64,000 nt of DNA from an uncultured Christensenella sp. (GCA_910584155.1 CAJTYG010000001.1:224466-288465), one strand, 5' to 3'. Positions 32,242-41,859 are shown, counted from the first letter of the stretch. A program made the numbers and translations. The notes: a model not told the origin generated them from the sequence alone.

Positions 32242-33126
32242 TTAAAACATCACGAGCAGGAAGCCGACGAGAAGTCCGATGAAGAGGGATAAGGTAGGGA
32301 GCTTGCTTTTCCACATAAGGATGGATTCGGGGAGAAGCTCGCCAAAGACGACGTAGAGCATTGCGCCGCTTGCAAAGCCGAGGGAGAGCACCAACATTAT
32401 TTTATTTATGCCGCCGAGCGCAAAGCCGAGCAGGGCGCCGAATACGGTCGGGAGACCGCTGAGGGCGGTGAGAAAAATGGCTTTCGGCTTGCTCATTCCG
32501 CCCGAGATGAGGGGGACGGACACTGCCATACCTTCGGGGATATTGTGCAGCCCTATGACTATTGCCATAATGAAGCCCGAGCCCGAAAACAGGTTTGAGA
32601 TGAGGTTTTCTGTGGCGGCATAAGAGGCGCCTATGACCATACCTTCGGGCAGGTTGTGCAGCGCTATTGCGATCATCATAACAAGCCCTGCGATAAAGAG
32701 GTGAGATTTTTGATTTGGGTTTTCATCTGCCTGCTGATTTTTGTGCACCTCGTAGTGGTCGGCGTGTATGAGCTCGTCGAGGTCGTCGGCTGTAGCGGGG
32801 TGCGACTCGTCGATGTGTTTCACCTCTTTGTTTGTGGTTTTGTCTATGAAAAAGTTGAGCAGATACACGACGATATAGCCCACGATGACTGCGGCGACTA
32901 CAATGACCGGCGTATAACTTGGCATTTCGCCCGAGCGCATCATTTCTATGGGCTCGCTCATAAGATCGAAGCATACGACGGCGAGCATAATGCCTGCGGC
33001 AAACGAAAGCAGCAAGCTGACGATTTTGTTGGAATTGCGCTTTAAAAGCGCACCGACCAAACCGCCTAAGCCTGTGCCTAAGACGCCCGATATAAATGTA
33101 ATGACAATAATTGCAAGGTATTCCAT
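32242..33126 (-). CDS. ZIP family metal transporter
   Basis: The 294-residue membrane protein has about eight helices and the two ZIP signature motifs, HNLPEGMVIG near residue 163 and HNIPEGMAVS near 195, whose His and Glu residues form the metal path. A His/Asp/Glu-rich loop (VKHIDESHPATADDLDELIH, then ADHYEVHK) lies between helices 3 and 4 and probably binds metal on the cytoplasmic side. It resembles the ZupT/GufA branch, which imports zinc, iron or other divalent ions. It stands alone and is divergent from the chromate transporter genes. Confidence 0.87.
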   Translation of the reverse strand: MEYLAIIVITFISGVLGTGLGGLVGALLKRNSNKIVSLLLSFAAGIMLAVVCFDLMSEPIEMMRSGEMPSYTPVIVVAAVIVGYIVVYLLNFFIDKTTNKEVKHIDESHPATADDLDELIHADHYEVHKNQQADENPNQKSHLFIAGLVMMIAIALHNLPEGMVIGASYAATENLISNLFSGSGFIMAIVIGLHNIPEGMAVSVPLISGGMSKPKAIFLTALSGLPTVFGALLGFALGGINKIMLVLSLGFASGAMLYVVFGELLPESILMWKSKLPTLSLFIGLLVGFLLVMF

Positions 33127-33202
33127 TTGTCTCTTTTAACATTGATATAATATACTATCCATATATAAAACACAAGCGTTTGCAAAATACGCATTGAAAA
33201 AG

Positions 33203-33231
33203 TTTACACTTATGCCTTGTGATGTTATAAT
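33203..33231 (+). promoter_or_regulatory. Promoter of the chromate transporter pair
   Basis: TTTACA (33203-33208), 17 bases and TATAAT (33226-33231) give a near-consensus promoter. Confidence 0.7.
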
Positions 33232-33318
33232 ATGTTTCCAAAAATGCAAAGCTCAACTGTGAAGCGGTGAGATTTGCAACAAATATCAATAACAATAGCA
33301 AAAACGATTGCAAGGCAT

Positions 33319-34068
33319 ATGAGCAAAAACAAAATGCAAAAGCGTCCTGCCAAGCAGGTCATAAAAGAGTTGCTGTCCCTATTTTTGGTGTTTTTAAAGA
33401 TAGGGCTGTTTTCGTTTGGCGGCGGATATGCTATGCTTACGCTCATAGAGGCGGAGGTCGTTGACAAGCACAACTGGATAACAAAAAGCGAGCTTGGCGA
33501 TATTTTTGCGATAGCCGAAAGCACCCCCGGTCCTATAGCCGTCAACACCGCTACGTTTATAGGCACTATGCGACTTGGCATATTCGGCGGCATTTTTGCG
33601 ACGCTCGGCGTAGTTATGCCGTCGTTTATCATCATCGTTGCGCTGTCCTATATTTTAAATCTTGTCAAGGACAACAAATGGGTGGGATTTTTGTTTAAGG
33701 GCATCAGAGTAGGCGTGCTCGTGCTCATCGCAAAGGCTGTGTTTTCATTTTTTAAGGATATGAAAAAGACGGTATTTTCGTTTGCGATAATGATAATATC
33801 CTTTGTCATAGTGTTTTTCTTTAAGGTTGACGTTATTTATGTGATATTGGGCACGATTTTGGTCTGTTCGGTTGCGGTTGCGGTACGAACATGCGTCAAT
33901 ACACGCAGAAACTTTGTTGTCGGCACGCCCGAATATTACAATGAGCGTGTAGGAAAGCCGCTCGATAAGGACGAATATTACTCGCAAAAAGCCGAGGATA
34001 CAAAGCTTGTCAAGCTTATGCACAAGGATATAAGCCAAAATAACAGTGCAGGAGGTGAGGATTTATGA
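33319..34068 (+). CDS. Chromate transporter family protein, first half (ChrA-like)
   Basis: The protein of about 249 residues has the single CHR domain: LFLVFLKIGLFSFGGGYAML, then VVDKHNWITKSELGDIFAIAESTPGPIAVN and GIFGGIFATLGVVMPSF. A hydrophilic C-terminal tail of about 60 residues is unusual. Short CHR proteins work as pairs with opposite topology, and the second gene follows. Many such pairs transport chromate or sulfate-like ions, but the substrate is not proven. The ATG at 33319 was chosen for its start codon; a TTG at 33274 is in frame, and neither has a strong ribosome binding site. Confidence 0.82.
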   Translation: MSKNKMQKRPAKQVIKELLSLFLVFLKIGLFSFGGGYAMLTLIEAEVVDKHNWITKSELGDIFAIAESTPGPIAVNTATFIGTMRLGIFGGIFATLGVVMPSFIIIVALSYILNLVKDNKWVGFLFKGIRVGVLVLIAKAVFSFFKDMKKTVFSFAIMIISFVIVFFFKVDVIYVILGTILVCSVAVAVRTCVNTRRNFVVGTPEYYNERVGKPLDKDEYYSQKAEDTKLVKLMHKDISQNNSAGGEDL

Positions 34069-34661
34069 TATATCTTGACCTCTTTTGGACGTTTTTTAAG
34101 ATAGGGTTGTTTACCATTGGCGGCGGTCAGGCGATGATACCGATGATAATGACCAACGTCGTGGAAAAGGGTTGGCTCGAGCAAACTGCTCTCATCGACT
34201 TTATAGCGATAAGCGAAAGCACACCGGGGCCTTTTGCGGTGAATATCGCAACCTATACGGGTATCGAAACGGCAGGCATATTCGGGGCGATATGCGCAAC
34301 CTTGGGCGTAGTGCTGCCGTCCGTCATAATCATCATTCTCGTGGCAAAGCTGTTGTCCTCGTTTATGAAGAAAAAGGCTGTCGGCGAGGTGTTTACGGGC
34401 GTGCGCTCTACGGTGACGGGCTTGCTGCTGTCGGTGTTTGTCACGCTTGTGCTCACTATGCTGTTTGGCATAACCGATATCAAAAACGTAGGCACGGTGA
34501 GCGTAGATTATATAGGCATAATTCTGTTTGCGGCTATATTCCCGATATCATTTATAAAGATAAAAGGCAAAAAGATGAAGCCGATTTTGCTTGTGATACT
34601 GTCCGCCGCACTCGGCGTGCTGTGCTATGGGCTTTGCGACTATTTCGGTGTAACGCTGTAG
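34065..34661 (+). CDS. Chromate transporter family protein, second half (ChrA-like)
   Basis: This 198-residue CHR-domain protein is the partner of the previous one: LFWTFFKIGLFTIGGGQAM, then FIAISESTPGPFAVNIATYTG and GIFGAICATLGVVLPS. Both halves carry the SESTPGP motif typical of the family. Its ATG overlaps the upstream stop and has GGAGGTGAGG in front, so the two are made together. Confidence 0.85.
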   Translation: MIYLDLFWTFFKIGLFTIGGGQAMIPMIMTNVVEKGWLEQTALIDFIAISESTPGPFAVNIATYTGIETAGIFGAICATLGVVLPSVIIIILVAKLLSSFMKKKAVGEVFTGVRSTVTGLLLSVFVTLVLTMLFGITDIKNVGTVSVDYIGIILFAAIFPISFIKIKGKKMKPILLVILSAALGVLCYGLCDYFGVTL

Positions 34662-34841
34662 TCTTTTTAATGCAGTAAGTTTTTCTTGCTTTGGTTTTTC
34701 AATAAGCAGGGGCGGATATAATACAAATCGTATAATTATAAATTTTATTTGAAATATTGCAAATTTGCTATTGTTTTATGCAGTTCTTTCCCGTATAATA
34801 TATCTTATGGGGTTTCCGAAAAGGAGACATAGGAGAAAATT

Positions 34842-36893
34842 ATGAGAAAAAAGTCAAAGGAAGCGGCGCCGTTGCTTGACGAGCAGGGTAGACCGCCGCT
34901 TAAGCTTGATTATCCGCAGACGTTTAAGGTCGGTTTTGCATTTGCAATCATTATGCTGTTTTGGACAGCTTATGACTTTGTAGTCCCCCTTCTTTTGGAA
35001 CACGCCTACGGCTTGCCCAACTCGCTCAGAGGTCTTATCATGGGGCTTGACAACCTGCTTTCGCTGTTTATGCTGCCGCTGTTTGGCAAGCTCAGCGACA
35101 ATGCGCACGGCAAGCTCGCAAAAAAATTCGGCAGACGTACTCCGTTTATTGTCATAGGCACGCTTGCGTCCGTCATTTTGATGGTGTTTGTGCCTGTCGC
35201 AACTCTCAATCAGCAGAAAAACGCAAACAAGTTTGTAGAGGGCTTTGAAAGCAGCCTGTCGGACGTAGCATATGTCGAAGACGGCGGCAGAGAGGTGACA
35301 AAGCTCGAAGCCTTGCTGACCGAGTGGTATGACAGCGGCGACAAAAACTATTGCGATAAGAGCTATCTTGAAATGAACAACATTTCAAAGGAATATTTTG
35401 TAAGCCTCAAATACGATTCCAATTTCTCGTCCAAAAAAGCGGTGCTCAATATGATAGGCAGCGAGAGCTATTATTATGTAATAGACGGCGAGAAGGTGGA
35501 AGTCGGGCTTGAGGATTTTGCGCCGAACGGTTTGCAATATAAAGAGATAATGCAAAAGAATGCCGATTACAACAAGTATGTTGCAAGCGGAATGAACAAC
35601 TACGAAAGCGATCAGATATATCAAAACGTCACCAAAAAGACGGGCGGCGCAAGCATAGGCGTTTATATGGTCATACTTTTGCTTGTGCTAATCGCAATGG
35701 CTACGTTCCGTTCGCCCGCAGTTGCGCTTATGCCTGACGTCACGCCGAAGCCCTTGCGCTCGCAGGGCAACGCCATCATCAACCTTTGCGGCGGCATAGG
35801 CGGCGCAATAGCGTTTTTGATATATACTGTGGTGCTGTTTGGCAACAGCATAAACAACTATGTCATCATATTCTCCTGTGTGGCGGCGGGAATGTTGCTG
35901 CTGCTTGCGGGCTTCTTGGCGCTTGTCAAAGAGCGTAAGATGGTTGAAAAGTGCGAGCAGATATGCAAGGAATACGGCATTGACGCCGAAGAGGACGAGG
36001 ACGGCAAGGCGGATGACGAAAAGGGCGAAAACGTCGTTGAGGACGAAAACAAAGCCGAAATCGACGCAGTTATGGTCGACACCTCCGGCAACTTCGTTGC
36101 GGATATGGAACAAACTCCCGACAGTGCGGAGGAAATGTCGCCCGAAACCTTGGAATTTGCAAAAGAGGTCACTAAAAACGTTAAAACACCCCGTAAGTCC
36201 TTAAAGGAATGGTGGAACGCCAAATCGAGCGAGGAAAGGTCAAAGCTTGTATCCTTCTGGCTCATTCTTGCCTCTATCTTTATGTGGTTTATGGGCTACA
36301 ACGCAATATCCAGCAACCTGTCCGTTTACACGACAAAGGCACTCAACCTTTCGGCAGGCGTAGCGTCCATCATATCCGGCGTCAGCATGGGTATAAGCGC
36401 TATAGCGTTTATCCCCGTAGGATATATGGCGGCAAAGATAGGCAGAAGAAAATCCATCATAATCGGCTTTGCGCTTGCAATAGTATCGTTTGTGCTGATA
36501 TTTGCCTTTGTGCGTCCCAACAACAACGCTATCATTCCCGCAATTTTGTTTGCGCTGTTCTATCTCATCGCAGGCTTCGGTCTGATCATCGCAAACGTCA
36601 ACACCTTCCCGATGGTCACGGAGTTGAGCACGGCGCAGACGGTGGGACAGTACACGGGATACTATTATATGGCGACGATGTCCGCACAGGCTATCACGCC
36701 GTTTATCGCAGGACTTATCATGGACCACATTTCAAACAGAGGCTTGTTCCTTTACAGCGCCATTTGCGTTGCGATAGCTATACTGCTTATGGTGTTTGTC
36801 AAGCACGGCGACAGCATGGTCATCGGCAAGGGCAGAAAGCTCACCAAAGAGGAAAAGAAACAGATCAGACTTGACGCTCTCGACGCCGACTGA
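34842..36893 (+). CDS. MFS transporter of the glycoside/SLC45-like type with two large insertions
   Basis: The 683-residue protein has about 12 membrane helices. It opens with FKVGFAFAIIMLFWTAYDFV and an MFS loop GKLSDNAHGKLAKKFGRRTPFI near residue 85-110. It differs from typical MFS proteins in length. An insertion of about 150 residues after helix 4 (about 125-275) faces outside, and an acidic loop (about 385-455, with EEDEDGKADDEKGENVVEDE) separates the two halves on the cytoplasmic side. The second half has the MFS loop GYMAAKIGRRKSIIIGFALA. A sugar or glycoside is likely but the cargo is unknown. The RBS is AAGGAGACATAGGAG. Confidence 0.78.
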   Translation: MRKKSKEAAPLLDEQGRPPLKLDYPQTFKVGFAFAIIMLFWTAYDFVVPLLLEHAYGLPNSLRGLIMGLDNLLSLFMLPLFGKLSDNAHGKLAKKFGRRTPFIVIGTLASVILMVFVPVATLNQQKNANKFVEGFESSLSDVAYVEDGGREVTKLEALLTEWYDSGDKNYCDKSYLEMNNISKEYFVSLKYDSNFSSKKAVLNMIGSESYYYVIDGEKVEVGLEDFAPNGLQYKEIMQKNADYNKYVASGMNNYESDQIYQNVTKKTGGASIGVYMVILLLVLIAMATFRSPAVALMPDVTPKPLRSQGNAIINLCGGIGGAIAFLIYTVVLFGNSINNYVIIFSCVAAGMLLLLAGFLALVKERKMVEKCEQICKEYGIDAEEDEDGKADDEKGENVVEDENKAEIDAVMVDTSGNFVADMEQTPDSAEEMSPETLEFAKEVTKNVKTPRKSLKEWWNAKSSEERSKLVSFWLILASIFMWFMGYNAISSNLSVYTTKALNLSAGVASIISGVSMGISAIAFIPVGYMAAKIGRRKSIIIGFALAIVSFVLIFAFVRPNNNAIIPAILFALFYLIAGFGLIIANVNTFPMVTELSTAQTVGQYTGYYYMATMSAQAITPFIAGLIMDHISNRGLFLYSAICVAIAILLMVFVKHGDSMVIGKGRKLTKEEKKQIRLDALDAD

Positions 36894-36910
36894 TAAAATC
36901 TACAAACACG

Positions 36911-36938
36911 GCGGACCGCAAATAGCGGTCCGCTTTTT
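36911..36938 (+). terminator. Terminator of the MFS gene
   Basis: GCGGACCGC and GCGGTCCGC pair perfectly around AAATA, with five T after. Confidence 0.92.
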
Positions 36939-37035
36939 CGTATAAAAAAAGTGCTTATGCAAAAAAATATGCACGGTATGCGCCGATTATAAAGTTATCT
37001 TTATGTTTGAAACCGCCGTCCTACGCATATCAAAG

Positions 37036-37090
37036 TTGACAGTGCGATAAATAGATGTTAAAATTATACTTATACTAAGTGTATTAGTAT
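37036..37090 (+). promoter_or_regulatory. Promoter and palindromic operator of the polysaccharide export genes
   Basis: TTGACA (37036-37041), 17 bases and TAAAAT (37059-37064) form the promoter. Directly at the expected transcription start is the dyad ATACTAA-gtgta-TTAGTAT (37072-37090), which overlaps the first possible ATG. A repressor bound there would block the promoter. Confidence 0.7.
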
Positions 37091-37967
37091 GCAAACAAAT
37101 AAACTGAGAAAATATATTCTTATAAGCGGTCAAACCGAAATGAGCAACAAACGTCAACCAAAGATCAAATTCAAAGCGAATGCGCTTCAACTGAAAAAAT
37201 CTATGGTGGTACTTGGTTCTATGGTGAAAAAAAACATCAAGAATCAGTATCGGCGTTCTGTCTTAGGAATAATCTGGACTGTTCTCAATCCGCTGCTCAA
37301 TATGCTCGTGATGTGGTTCGTGTTTGACAAAATCTTCGGCAGAACTTCATCCGGATTATTCTATCCCGTTTTCATTTTGTCGGGCACGATAGTTTTCAAC
37401 CTTATGCGAGGTGCGACCACGTCGTCGCTACCCTGTATGGTGACAAACTACGACTTGCTTACAAAGACACGTGTGCCTTATGCGGTCTTTCCCATTTCGC
37501 AAAATCTGTCGGCGCTTGTAAACTTCGGCTTTTCGCTCATAGCACTTTTGGTGCTTATGCTTTGCTGTATTCCGCAGGGAGTAGAGTTTCATTGGACGAT
37601 GTTTATGATACTGATCCCTTGGTTACCGTCAATAATGCTGTTTTCAATGGGGATTTCCTTTGCGCTCTGCTCAATTTACGTGCGATTTAGAGATATAAAA
37701 CATCTTTACGACGTGTTTCTTACATTGTGGATGTACGTTACGCCCATTTTTTACTCGCTTGAAAGCTTAAAGCTGGGCAATACGATAAATACGATAATGC
37801 ATTTAAATCCTATGCTGTATTATGTCAACTATGTCAGGCAGTTGCTTATGGGCGTCGTGCCCGACGCTATCACGCACGCCATTTGCTACGGCGTGGGCAT
37901 TTTGGTGTTTATCGTAGGCTTTGTGATATTCAGACTGTCAAGAAAGAAATTTATACTGTATATATGA
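37089..37967 (+). CDS. ABC-2 type polysaccharide exporter permease (Wzm/TagG-like)
   Basis: The protein has the ABC-2 permease pattern of O-antigen and teichoic acid exporters: RRSVLGIIWTVLNPLLNMLV, then GTIVFNLMRGATTSSL, VTNYDLLTKTRVPYAVFPIS and, near the C-terminus, HLNPMLYYVNYVRQLLM. About six membrane helices are present. With the ATPase encoded next it would export an undecaprenyl-linked glycan. An ATG at 37140 would give a shorter N-terminus that is also plausible; neither site has a clear ribosome binding site. Its stop overlaps the ATPase start. Confidence 0.83.
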   Translation: MQTNKLRKYILISGQTEMSNKRQPKIKFKANALQLKKSMVVLGSMVKKNIKNQYRRSVLGIIWTVLNPLLNMLVMWFVFDKIFGRTSSGLFYPVFILSGTIVFNLMRGATTSSLPCMVTNYDLLTKTRVPYAVFPISQNLSALVNFGFSLIALLVLMLCCIPQGVEFHWTMFMILIPWLPSIMLFSMGISFALCSIYVRFRDIKHLYDVFLTLWMYVTPIFYSLESLKLGNTINTIMHLNPMLYYVNYVRQLLMGVVPDAITHAICYGVGILVFIVGFVIFRLSRKKFILYI

Positions 37968-38881
37968 TGAAAAGAAATAAGACGGAAAAAGACGAGCGCA
38001 TCGCATTTGCGCCCGGAATGAAAGAAATCGACATCGACGCCGCCGAGATAATGCAGCAAAGCACGGCGCCGCCCGATGAATATGCCTTTGATAGGGATAA
38101 TGACATACTCATCGACGTGCACAACGTCAGCATGAAATACCGTATGCCCACAGAGAAGATAGACAATCTCAAGGAGTATTGCATCAAGCTTGTCAAAGGG
38201 CAGCTCAGATATAAGACCTTCGAGGCGCTCAAGGACGTTAATTTGCAGGTGCGCAGGGGTGAAAGCCTTGCGCTCATAGGCAGAAACGGCGCAGGTAAAT
38301 CCACGCTTTTGCGTATTATTGCAGGCATAATCGAGCCGACGGACGGATATGTGCGCACAAGGGGAAATATGGTGCCGCTGCTAAAGCTGGGTGCAGGTTT
38401 TGAAATAAATGCGACAGGCAAGGAAAACGTGTTTTTAAATGGCGCTATGCTTGGCTTTTCGCACAAGGAAATGCAAAAAAAATACGACAGTATAGTGGAA
38501 TTTGCAGAGCTCGGCGACTTTATGAACGTGCCTATAAAGAACTATTCGTCGGGTATGCTGTCAAGGCTCGGCTTTGCCATAGCGGTTGACGTAAACCCCG
38601 ACGTGCTGCTGATAGACGAGATACTCGGCGTCGGAGACGCAATATTCCAAAAAAAGTGCGCACAGAAGATAGACGAGCTACGTGCGGGAGGCACTACGTT
38701 CATCGTCGTATCGCACAGTATGGCGCAAATAAACAAGCTGTGCCAAAAAGCGGTGTATTTAAAGGACGGCACCATTGTGGACAGCGGTACTACGCTTGAG
38801 ATAACGAGAAAATACAATGCGGACTGCGACGCTATCGCACGGGCGCAGATCACGCCTAAGCAAGGCAATGAAAGCAAATAA
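37964..38881 (+). CDS. ABC polysaccharide exporter ATPase (Wzt/TagH-like)
   Basis: After a 45-residue hydrophilic N-terminus, the ATPase domain has the hallmarks of the Wzt/TagH group: NVSMKYRMPTEKIDNLKEY, FEALKDVNLQVRRGESLALI, Walker A GRNGAGKST, MVPLLKLGAGFEINATGKEN, signature YSSGMLSRLGFA and Walker B VLLIDEILGVGD. There is no long C-terminal carbohydrate-binding domain. Start chosen at 37964 (ATGATG, overlapping the permease stop); a longer frame upstream overlaps the permease gene and is rejected. Confidence 0.87.
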   Translation: MMKRNKTEKDERIAFAPGMKEIDIDAAEIMQQSTAPPDEYAFDRDNDILIDVHNVSMKYRMPTEKIDNLKEYCIKLVKGQLRYKTFEALKDVNLQVRRGESLALIGRNGAGKSTLLRIIAGIIEPTDGYVRTRGNMVPLLKLGAGFEINATGKENVFLNGAMLGFSHKEMQKKYDSIVEFAELGDFMNVPIKNYSSGMLSRLGFAIAVDVNPDVLLIDEILGVGDAIFQKKCAQKIDELRAGGTTFIVVSHSMAQINKLCQKAVYLKDGTIVDSGTTLEITRKYNADCDAIARAQITPKQGNESK

Positions 38882-38904
38882 TGAAAAAGATAGAATATAT
38901 GTCT

Positions 38905-38935
38905 GTCCCGCACGGTTATGCGGGACTTATTTTTT
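38905..38935 (+). terminator. Terminator after the exporter genes
   Basis: GTCCCGCA and TGCGGGAC pair around CGGTTA, followed by TTATTTTTT. Confidence 0.85.
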
Positions 38936-39019
38936 CGACAAAATATCAGCTTTACCTGCAATATCCGCATATTTGTTGACAATATTTTGTATTTTGATTA
39001 TGCTTTTTAAGAGGTAATT

Positions 39020-39805
39020 ATGCAAAAGAAAATTTTGGTCGCACTGCACAAAAGTTATCCCACGCCCCCTCAGGAGCTGTATCTGCCCGTGCAGGCAGGC
39101 GCCGCCGTCGGCGAGGATTTCGGAGCGCAAAGAGATGACTCGGGCGACAATATATCCGCACTCAATCCCTATTTTTGCGAGCTGACCGCACTCTATTGGG
39201 CGTGGAAAAACCTTGATTGCGACTATATCGGGCTTGTGCACTATCGCAGATATTTTGTGGGAAAGCTCAAGTTTTGCATAAACGGCAACTGCATAAGCGT
39301 GCTGTCTCAAAAGGAAGCGGACAGACTGCTTTCAAGGACGGATGTGATTTTGCCAAAAAAACGCAATTATTATATAGAAACGCTGTACTCGCACTATGCT
39401 CATACGATGTACGTCGAGCCTCTCGACGAGGCGGGCAGGATAATAGACGAGCTTTATCCCGCATATTCAAAGGAATTTGCACGGCTGAAAAAAAGGCGCT
39501 CCGCCCATATGTTCAATATGCTCGTGATGAAAAAAAGCGTGCTCAACGAATACTGTACGTGGCTTTTCGATATTCTCTTTAAGCTTAAAGATAGGATAGA
39601 CGTGTCGCAATATGACGACTTTCACGCAAGGTTTTTCGGCAGAGTGAGCGAGCTTTTGCTCGACGTATGGATAAACACCAACCGCATAAAATATTGCGAA
39701 GTTAAGATGCGCTATACCGAGCACGTAAATTGGGCGCAAAAGGGCGCAAGGTTTTTGAGGGCTAAGTTCGGGCATAAAAAGTACGAAGCCTCGGACAACA
39801 GATAG
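39020..39805 (+). CDS. DUF4422 glycosyltransferase-like protein
   Basis: The 261-residue protein fits the DUF4422 family of capsular polysaccharide enzymes: QAGAAVGEDFGAQRDDSGDN, then LNPYFCELTALYWAWKNL, DYIGLVHYRRYF and, near the end, FHARFFGRVSELLLDVWINT. It is predicted to be cytoplasmic and to add sugars to a surface glycan. The ATG at 39020 follows AAGAGG. It has its own terminator upstream and is adjacent to a family 2 glycosyltransferase, so the two probably act on the same glycan. Confidence 0.82.
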   Translation: MQKKILVALHKSYPTPPQELYLPVQAGAAVGEDFGAQRDDSGDNISALNPYFCELTALYWAWKNLDCDYIGLVHYRRYFVGKLKFCINGNCISVLSQKEADRLLSRTDVILPKKRNYYIETLYSHYAHTMYVEPLDEAGRIIDELYPAYSKEFARLKKRRSAHMFNMLVMKKSVLNEYCTWLFDILFKLKDRIDVSQYDDFHARFFGRVSELLLDVWINTNRIKYCEVKMRYTEHVNWAQKGARFLRAKFGHKKYEASDNR

Positions 39806-40735
39806 ATGATGACTGCGGATAGGTTGCAAAGCATAAATCAGACAAAAGACGGCGCAAGGGTTGTTGCCGTCGTTGTCACGTATCAGCGAAAGATACTGCT
39901 AAGAGAGTGCCTCGAGGCTTTGCTCAGGCAGCAAAGGTTGAGTGCGATAGTCGTAGTTGACAACGCAAGCACGGACGGCACTTATGAATATATCGGCGAC
40001 CTTTTGGACGGCTCGCAGGTGAAATATATAAGCACGGACGAAAACATCGGCGGAGCGGGCGGCTTCAACCTCGGCATAAAAGAGGCGGCGAAGCTAAACT
40101 GCGACTATATATGGCTTATGGATGACGACTGTATTGTCGGCGAACGCACGCTTGACGGGTTGCTTGACTGCGCAGAAGGCTTAAACGGCGATTTCGGCTT
40201 TTTGTCGAGCGCAGCGCAATGGACAGACGGCAGCGTTTGCAAAATGAACGTACAGCGCTGCTCCATCGCCTGCGAGATAAAAGATTTCAAAAAGCAAGGG
40301 CAGAGCATAAAATTTGCGTCCTTTGTTTCGCTTTTTTTAAACGTAACGGCGGTGTACGCCTGCGGCTTGCCCATAAAAGAGTTTTTTATCTGGGGCGACG
40401 ACTGGGAATACACAAGCAGGATATCAAAAAAATTCAAAAACTATTTCGTGCCAGATAGCGTGGTCACGCACAAATCGGTTGACAACTTAGGCAGCGATAT
40501 AGTGGCGGACATCTCCGACAGGATAGGAAGATATTTTTATGCCTATCGCAACGAAAAATATCTGTTTGACAGGCTCGGGCTTACGGGCAGGCTATATTAT
40601 TTTTTAAAGGTGCAATATCACCGTCTGAAGCTGCTGCTTTCAGACAGCACGGCAAAAAAGCAAAAGCTGAATATAATAAAAAAGGGCTTGAAAGCCGCAA
40701 AGAGCTTTAAGCCGCAAATTGAATATTTAAAATAA
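39806..40735 (+). CDS. Family 2 glycosyltransferase (galactofuranosyltransferase-like)
   Basis: The 309-residue protein begins with a GT-A fold: VAVVVTYQRKILLRECLEAL, then IVVVDNASTDGTYEY and ENIGGAGGFNLGIKEA, and the acidic metal-binding IWLMDDDCIVGE. Later FIWGDDWEYTSRI supplies the catalytic acidic cluster. It resembles GlfT2-type enzymes that add galactofuranose or rhamnose. It directly follows the DUF4422 gene with no gap and has no clear own promoter. Confidence 0.83.
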   Translation: MMTADRLQSINQTKDGARVVAVVVTYQRKILLRECLEALLRQQRLSAIVVVDNASTDGTYEYIGDLLDGSQVKYISTDENIGGAGGFNLGIKEAAKLNCDYIWLMDDDCIVGERTLDGLLDCAEGLNGDFGFLSSAAQWTDGSVCKMNVQRCSIACEIKDFKKQGQSIKFASFVSLFLNVTAVYACGLPIKEFFIWGDDWEYTSRISKKFKNYFVPDSVVTHKSVDNLGSDIVADISDRIGRYFYAYRNEKYLFDRLGLTGRLYYFLKVQYHRLKLLLSDSTAKKQKLNIIKKGLKAAKSFKPQIEYLK

Positions 40736-40736
40736 T

Positions 40737-41615
40737 TTACTGTATTTTATCCGCCATTTTTTCCACTTCGCTCTGCGCAATGACGTGAATTCGGTTGTCA
40801 AGCAAAATGGGATCTATCGAAAAGCTTCCTCCCATTTCCACCTTTTCGCCGTCGGCGCAGAAGTCCGTCTTATTTTCAAGCGTGATATCCAAATGCTTAA
40901 ACTCGCCGAAGGTCATCTTTTTGGATTTATAAGGCTTTTTAAAGCCTATAAAGAACGCTCTGAAAAGCGGGAAGAAAACCTCTATTTTGCCAAGCAACCC
41001 GTTGTGCTTTGGCGATTTTATCGTAAGCAGGTGGAGCAGCCCGTCGTCAAGCTTAAACATTTTGTTGAAGTTAAAGCCGAAGCATTTGGGGGAATCTATC
41101 GCCATAATGAGTATATATTCGCCCTTGTCCCGCATGCCGTCCTTATTGAGCGTCGCATTTATGCGGCAAATTTTGTATTGACTGACGACCTTTGTCAGAT
41201 ATGCAAAAACCTTGTATTTCTGTTTATGCTTGTTTTTTACTATATATCCCAAAGGCGTGAAAATTCCGCACGCAAACACATAGCTGAAAATTTTATCGCC
41301 CGCTTTGCCGGCGTCGTTTACAAAGTAGTTTTTCTTGTGCGAGTTGCCTGTGGCAAGCTCGTTCAGCGTGCCGTAGGGACAGTAAAAAATTTCCGCTCCG
41401 TCATTCTTTTTGCAGTTGATGACGCTGTTCAGCGTGCCGTCGCCGCCGCAAAGCACTATGCGGTCGTATGCGGATAAGTCGGACAGCACGGTGGATTCCA
41501 CTATAGGCAGACGGACGACCTCAAAGCCTCTGCCAAACACCTTGGCGAGCTTGTCAAAATCTATCCGTTGGCTGTTGCCGGACATCTCATTTGTTATGAC
41601 GACGCATTTTTTCAT
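40737..41615 (-). CDS. Diacylglycerol kinase/YegS-type lipid kinase
   Basis: The 292-residue protein has the DagK catalytic motif RIVLCGGDGTLNSVIN near residue 52 and the family pattern YGTLNELATG, then DGLLHLLTIK and FCADGEKVE. It would phosphorylate diacylglycerol or a related lipid. It starts at the ATG of MKKCVVITNEMSGNSQRI; a longer frame upstream is less likely. It converges with the glycosyltransferase gene, with one base between them. Confidence 0.82.
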   Translation of the reverse strand: MKKCVVITNEMSGNSQRIDFDKLAKVFGRGFEVVRLPIVESTVLSDLSAYDRIVLCGGDGTLNSVINCKKNDGAEIFYCPYGTLNELATGNSHKKNYFVNDAGKAGDKIFSYVFACGIFTPLGYIVKNKHKQKYKVFAYLTKVVSQYKICRINATLNKDGMRDKGEYILIMAIDSPKCFGFNFNKMFKLDDGLLHLLTIKSPKHNGLLGKIEVFFPLFRAFFIGFKKPYKSKKMTFGEFKHLDITLENKTDFCADGEKVEMGGSFSIDPILLDNRIHVIAQSEVEKMADKIQ

Positions 41616-41763
41616 AAAAATGATTTTACATAATTTGCCATATAAAATCAACAGTCTTTTTACAAAATACTGCAAAATAAGATATTTTTTATGATATTTT
41701 AAGCTTATTTAATTTTTAAGAGCGTAAAATTGCCTGCGTGACATACAAAAACCGCAAAGAGGG

Positions 41764-41824
41764 TTTACACTGCGATTTGCGTGTGATAAAATACCGCTGA
41801 TGATATATGTGCGATTATCGCACA
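41764..41824 (+). promoter_or_regulatory. Promoter and palindromic operator of the sugar transferase gene
   Basis: TTTACA (41764-41769), 17 bases and TAAAAT (41787-41792) form a promoter. TGTGCGAT-t-ATCGCACA (41808-41824), a perfect 8-bp dyad, lies just after the expected transcription start and could be an operator or leader hairpin. Confidence 0.65.
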
Positions 41825-41859
41825 AAATACAGTAGACAAAACTTTGCAAAAGGGAGCTT

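Noticed and set aside
35860..36204. Arg/Lys-rich open frame inside the MFS gene
   Set aside because: It is an offset frame of the acidic loop region, with no start signal and no family.
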